From contig NZ_JAROCB010000001.1 in the NCBI RefSeq assembly GCF_030433675.1, positions 1,017,632-1,081,631 of the forward strand: a stretch of 64,000 bases of DNA. The letters run 5' to 3'. Made by a program: the position numbers and the translations under genes. The stretch comes from Leifsonia virtsii (GTDB lineage Bacteria; Actinomycetota; Actinomycetes; Actinomycetales; Microbacteriaceae). The notes under the pieces were generated by a model that was given only the letters and a program-made list of their open reading frames with translations, was not told where the DNA came from and made no database searches. Shown in pieces: positions 62,784 through 64,000 of this stretch (position 1 is its first letter; each line of letters opens with the position of its first letter).

Positions 62784-63281
62784 ATGAAGACAGAACCCGA
62801 CGCCGTCGCGCGCATCCAGGCGGAGTGGCGGCGCGAGCGACCCGACCTCGACAGCTCTCCGCAGGGCGTGATCGGGAGGCTGCACCGGGTCGCCGCGCGG
62901 CTCACGACCGAGCTGACCACCGTCTACGAAGCGCATGGGCTGGCAGAAGGCGACTTCGACGTGCTCGCAACCCTCCGCCGTGCGGGTGCACCCTACGAGC
63001 GCACGGCGGGTGAGCTGGCCGAGCGCACGATGATCACGACCGGGGGCATGTCGAAGCGCATCGACCGCCTGGAGCGCGCCGGTCTGGTCACACGCCGGTC
63101 CTCCGAGGTGGACGGCCGCGGACGGGTCATCCGGCTGACGGAACGCGGCCGGGAGACGATCGACGCGGCCGTCACCGACCACCTGGCGAACGAGCGCCGG
63201 CTGCTCGACGAGCTCGACCCGGCCGACGCGGCGGCGCTCGAGCGCATCCTGACCGAGTGGCTCGCACGCCTCGGCGGATGA
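62784..63281 (+). CDS. MarR-family transcriptional regulator
   Basis: The 165-residue protein has a MarR winged helix: DFDVLATLRRAG, then ELAERTMITTGGMSKRIDRLERAGLV (recognition helix), and wing RSSEVDGRGRVIRLTERG. Dimerisation helices flank it. It likely represses itself and the divergent transporter through the palindrome between them, releasing when it binds a small molecule. ATG 62784 is 7 nt after TAAAGT, so no leader is expected. Confidence 0.92.
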   Translation: MKTEPDAVARIQAEWRRERPDLDSSPQGVIGRLHRVAARLTTELTTVYEAHGLAEGDFDVLATLRRAGAPYERTAGELAERTMITTGGMSKRIDRLERAGLVTRRSSEVDGRGRVIRLTERGRETIDAAVTDHLANERRLLDELDPADAAALERILTEWLARLGG

Positions 63282-63370
63282 CCGGTTCCGTCGACCGTTC
63301 GCGCAGGCTTCGCAACAGGTCGTCATCTTCATGGCGAGGGGATGCGGCCGCGCGGTACAAACGGTCGATC

Positions 63371-63652
63371 ATGTCGCGCATCTTCACGAGCAAGTTCAAC
63401 CCGGGGCGGGCCCGCTGGGAGCTGGTCGTCAGCCCTCAGGGGGACGTCTACGCGTTCCCGCTCACCCTTCCGATCGCCCAGCGGCAGGTGCTCGGCGGGC
63501 ATCGACGCTACCTCGTCGGCCGCGTCACCCGCGGCGGTCAGGCGTGGACGGCCGCGGGACCCTCCGGCCTGGTCTACGGGACGACGTTCCCGTCGCTGCC
63601 GTCCGCCCTCGAGGCGATCGCGGACGAGGTGGACCTGGCGCCGGTCCCCTGA
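63371..63652 (+). CDS. Small hypothetical protein
   Basis: A 93-residue protein (MSRIFTSKFNPGRARWELVV...) with an alternating beta pattern and no signal or membrane segment. I do not recognise the family. The start at ATG 63371 is chosen because the preceding in-frame residues are basic and promoter-like; an upstream ATG at 63257 would overlap the marR stop region. A candidate TACAAA box lies at 63356-63361. It precedes a large palindrome. Confidence 0.55.
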   Translation: MSRIFTSKFNPGRARWELVVSPQGDVYAFPLTLPIAQRQVLGGHRRYLVGRVTRGGQAWTAAGPSGLVYGTTFPSLPSALEAIADEVDLAPVP

Positions 63653-63675
63653 AGCCCATGCACTGACGCGCGTTG

Positions 63676-63747
63676 CGCGACTGCGGCGCCGCGGAACGAC
63701 TGCGGCGGGTCGCGCGGGCGCAGTAGTTCCGAGGGGACGCAGTCGCG
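63676..63747. repeat. Long interrupted palindrome between the hypothetical gene and sufU
   Basis: Outer arms CGCGACTGCG (63676-63685) and CGCAGTCGCG (63738-63747) match perfectly. Inner arms GGAACGACTGCG (63693-63704) and CGCAGTAGTTCC (63719-63730) match in 11 of 12. A symmetric 7/7 internal loop and a 14-nt loop complete the hairpin. CGACTGCG thus occurs twice in each orientation. It may be a bidirectional terminator or a REP-like element. Confidence 0.75.
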
Positions 63748-63774
63748 TGCGACGACAGGCGGGATCGCGCGGGG

Positions 63775-64000
63775 TCAGGCGGACTTGAGGAGCGCGTCCT
63801 CGAGGGCGACCCAGGGCAGCATCGCGCACTTCACGCGCGTGACGTACTTGGAGACGCCGGCAAGCGCCACCGCGTCGCCGAGCAACTCCTCATCACCCTC
63901 CAGCGTGCCCTTCGAGTGCATGAGCTCGCGGAAGGCGGCGATGGATGCGGCCAGCCGCTCGCGATCGACGTGCTCGACGAGATCGCTCAGCAGGGAGGCG
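63775..64000 (-). CDS. sufU: SUF system scaffold protein SufU, partial (start outside window)
   Basis: The visible 75 C-terminal codons read ...HVDRERLAASIAAFRELM, then LLGDAVALAGVSKYVTRVKC, AMLPWVALEDALLKSA. The RVKCAMLPW motif carries the third conserved cysteine of SufU/NifU-like Fe-S scaffold or sulfur-transfer proteins. The stop is at 63775-63777. The rest of the gene, including two further cysteines, lies beyond the edge. Confidence 0.85.
   Translation of the reverse strand, partial: ASLLSDLVEHVDRERLAASIAAFRELMHSKGTLEGDEELLGDAVALAGVSKYVTRVKCAMLPWVALEDALLKSA

Overview
The window is high-GC, gene-dense actinobacterial DNA, most like a Microbacteriaceae genome (Leifsonia/Clavibacter relatives). 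Grounds for this are the ffh-ftsY-smc-rnc-rpmF-DUF177-coaD-recG-rsmD-thiL neighbourhood, a cysteine-free L32, DUF3515, an actinobacterial leucine leader, frequent GTG starts, many TAnnnT boxes placed 6-8 nt before start codons (leaderless mRNAs), and many 1-14 nt gene overlaps. I see no rRNA, phage, insertion sequence or CRISPR array. No stretch over 300 bases lacks a gene.

Layout. 1-8.2 kb: a secreted SGNH hydrolase, then the SRP/chromosome block ffh, DUF2004-like gene, ftsY, a divergent CHAD gene and smc. 8.2-9.5 kb: an inserted helix-turn-helix/nucleotidyltransferase pair with its own palindromic operator. 9.5-14.8 kb: a five-gene Liv-type ABC uptake operon. 15-28.4 kb: a tandem GNAT gene, then the conserved chain mutM, rnc, rpmF, DUF177, coaD, recG, TPR gene and divergent rsmD, interrupted by a transglutaminase-DUF58-MoxR triad, then thiL. 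28.4-36.2 kb: DUF3515 lipoprotein, plsC-gpsA-ddl, a PIN/Phd toxin-antitoxin pair, and leuC-leuD-murA behind a 14-codon leucine leader whose Leu codons can pair with the leuC ribosome-binding site.

36.2-52.8 kb is the most distinctive region: FHA, second transglutaminase-like protein, second DUF58, second MoxR, a 1757-residue Ig-like/FN3 surface protein, FHA-HTH protein, Ser/Thr kinase, FHA protein, PP2C phosphatase and TerC, all on the minus strand. The gene set matches the PFNA cluster of Bifidobacterium (pkb2, fn3, aaa-atp, duf58, tgm, prpC). Two features stand out here: the transglutaminase has lost all three catalytic residues, and the phosphatase lies downstream of, and overlapping, terC, which carries a yybP-ykoY manganese riboswitch.

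52.8-64 kb: a KTSC gene broken by one missing base, tRNA-Glu(CTC), a lipid kinase, a CopB-type copper ATPase with a CsoR-like operator, a metallo-beta-lactamase-fold hydrolase overlapping a photolyase, small hypotheticals, a NERD protein, an AlaX-type editing protein, a Dyp peroxidase, a divergent EamA/MarR pair sharing a palindromic operator, a long intergenic palindrome, and the 3' end of sufU cut by the window edge.
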